From positions 1 through 5,897 of the forward strand of contig PWFM01000111.1 of NCBI GenBank assembly GCA_003553895.1: a DNA stretch of 5,897 nucleotides, given 5' to 3'. The translations under genes were made by a program, and so were the position numbers. How positions within the stretch are numbered: position 1 is the first letter of the stretch; every line of letters starts with the position of its first letter. Shown here piece by piece: positions 5,219 to 5,897 of the stretch. The notes beneath the pieces are model-generated. The model saw only the letters and a program-made list of their open reading frames with translations, had not been told where the DNA came from and did not search any database. The stretch is from Syntrophomonadaceae bacterium (lineage in GTDB: Bacteria > Bacillota > Dethiobacteria > DTU022).

Positions 5219-5743
5219 GTGTACGTATACGACAGGGTAAAACCATTCAGTTTGGTGCTGGGCATTCTTTTAATGGTCATCGGTATTGTATTCCTGGCAG
5301 CGCCGGACCGGGTGGCCGAATTCCTGGCCGTTTTTGTCGGCGCCGTTATCACCGTTATCGGTATTTTCAGGATCGTCACGGTGGCGGCCAGCTGGAATGT
5401 CATCATCAACCGGGGTATTCTGCTTGCCTTTGGGATCCTGTTTACTATCCTGGGCCTGTTTATGCTCTTCAACCCCGATATAACCATAACCCTGGTTGGC
5501 GCTGTAATCGGAATTCTGGCCATCATGATGGCTATCGACCGCTTCGTTACCGCCAACCGACTCAAAAAAGTCGCCAATGTCACCCCCACCATTATATCCG
5601 GTTTGATCCATCTGGCCTTCGGGATCGGCATGGTCTACTCAGCTATTGTCGTGTTCTCCTTAATTATTGTCCTTGCAGGTATTTATCTGCTCATATCAGG
5701 AGTTATGTTTGCCCTTTCTGCTTTGTTTTTCCGTGACTTTTAA
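5219..5743 (+). CDS. DUF308/HdeD-like six-helix membrane protein
   Basis: This 174-residue protein is very hydrophobic, with about six membrane helices (roughly 11-28, 33-57, 65-84, 88-107, 123-140 and 142-170). They form three related two-helix units, each opening with a G-I/L-L-x(4)-G pattern; the first two close their first helix with a proline turn (AAPDR at 27-31, FNPDI at 84-88). This is the arrangement of the HdeD/DUF308 family, named after E. coli HdeD, which is linked to acid resistance; most bacterial members have no established function. Short basic segments (NRLKK at 113-117) lie between units. The GTG start has AGGGAG (5205-5210) eight nt upstream. It is transcribed from a likely promoter at 5063-5091, and no terminator separates it from the following thiamine-binding-family gene, so the two may be co-transcribed. 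Family call good; role unknown. Confidence 0.8.
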   Translation: MYVYDRVKPFSLVLGILLMVIGIVFLAAPDRVAEFLAVFVGAVITVIGIFRIVTVAASWNVIINRGILLAFGILFTILGLFMLFNPDITITLVGAVIGILAIMMAIDRFVTANRLKKVANVTPTIISGLIHLAFGIGMVYSAIVVFSLIIVLAGIYLLISGVMFALSALFFRDF

Positions 5744-5804
5744 TTTTTTTATGCCAGCCCGGCATTCATAGCGTGATAAAACAATTTAAATGGAGGTTTT
5801 TCAA

Positions 5805-5897
5805 TTGGCTGTAGTCGAAATTTCTATTGTCCCTCTTGGGACCGGCAGCACAAGTTTAAGTCCTTATGTAGCCGCCTGTGAAAAGGTGCTGCGGGAA
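5805..5897 (+). CDS. Thiamine-binding family (MTH1187/YqgV-like) protein, N-terminal part
   Basis: A TTG start at 5805-5807, with TGGAGG (5791-5796) eight nt upstream, opens a frame that runs off the window after 31 codons. The protein begins MAVVEISIVPLGTGSTSLSPYV and continues AACEKVL. The VEIS-I-VPLGTG-x-S-x-S-x-YV pattern is, from memory, the N-terminus of the small (about 100-residue) ferredoxin-like-fold family formerly DUF77, now called thiamine-binding protein (MTH1187/YkoF type). Such proteins bind thiamine or related pyrimidines in the cytoplasm and may be involved in its supply or salvage, though physiological roles are poorly defined. It lies 61 bp after the DUF308-like gene with no terminator between. 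The rest of the gene is outside the window. Confidence 0.75.
   Translation, partial: MAVVEISIVPLGTGSTSLSPYVAACEKVLRE

Noticed and set aside
5751..5765. ATGCC-N5-GGCAT hairpin after the DUF308-like gene
   Set aside because: The T-run precedes the stem and none follows it on either strand, so it is not an intrinsic terminator.

Overview
The window looks like a piece of chromosome from an anaerobic Gram-positive bacterium of the Clostridia, possibly Peptococcaceae-like. This lineage guess is an inference. It rests on strong AGGAGG-type ribosome binding sites, frequent TTG and GTG starts, a ferredoxin-type 2-oxoacid oxidoreductase, a folD gene and a thiamine-binding-family protein. No rRNA, tRNA, insertion sequence or CRISPR array is visible.

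Layout. (1) Positions 1-345 are the 3' end of a MORN-repeat gene whose start lies outside the window. Directly behind its stop, in the same frame, is a short remnant (346-438) resembling the C-terminal tail of an unrelated secreted or pilin-like protein family, followed by an intrinsic terminator (464-507). (2) A two-gene operon, 692-3285, encodes a two-subunit 2-oxoacid:ferredoxin oxidoreductase: a fused gamma/alpha subunit and a TPP-binding beta subunit. The genes overlap by 10 bp and end at a strong hairpin near 3307-3332. (3) A convergent gene on the minus strand (3372-3740) encodes a small single-pass membrane protein of unknown function. (4) A 347-bp divergent intergenic region holds a likely promoter for the minus-strand gene, an AT-rich stretch, a possible 37-codon ORF and a 9-bp inverted repeat ahead of folD. 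(5) folD (4088-4969) is followed by two stacked hairpins. (6) A promoter and a 128-nt leader precede a six-helix DUF308/HdeD-like membrane protein (5219-5743). After it comes the first 31 codons of a thiamine-binding-family (MTH1187/YqgV-like, formerly DUF77) protein, cut by the window edge.

Functionally, the Kor-type enzyme links 2-oxoacid oxidation or reductive carboxylation to ferredoxin and acyl-CoA. FolD interconverts one-carbon tetrahydrofolate derivatives for purine synthesis or, in acetogen-type metabolism, the methyl branch of the Wood-Ljungdahl pathway. These are core anaerobic carbon-metabolism genes. I see no clear new defence or mobile system. The points most worth attention are the loss of one predicted iron-sulfur cysteine in the beta subunit, the in-frame remnant behind the MORN gene, and the structured or short-ORF-bearing leader of folD. 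Three starts differ from the longest reading frame: KorA at TTG 692, FolD at ATG 4088, and a MORN gene that is open at the left edge.
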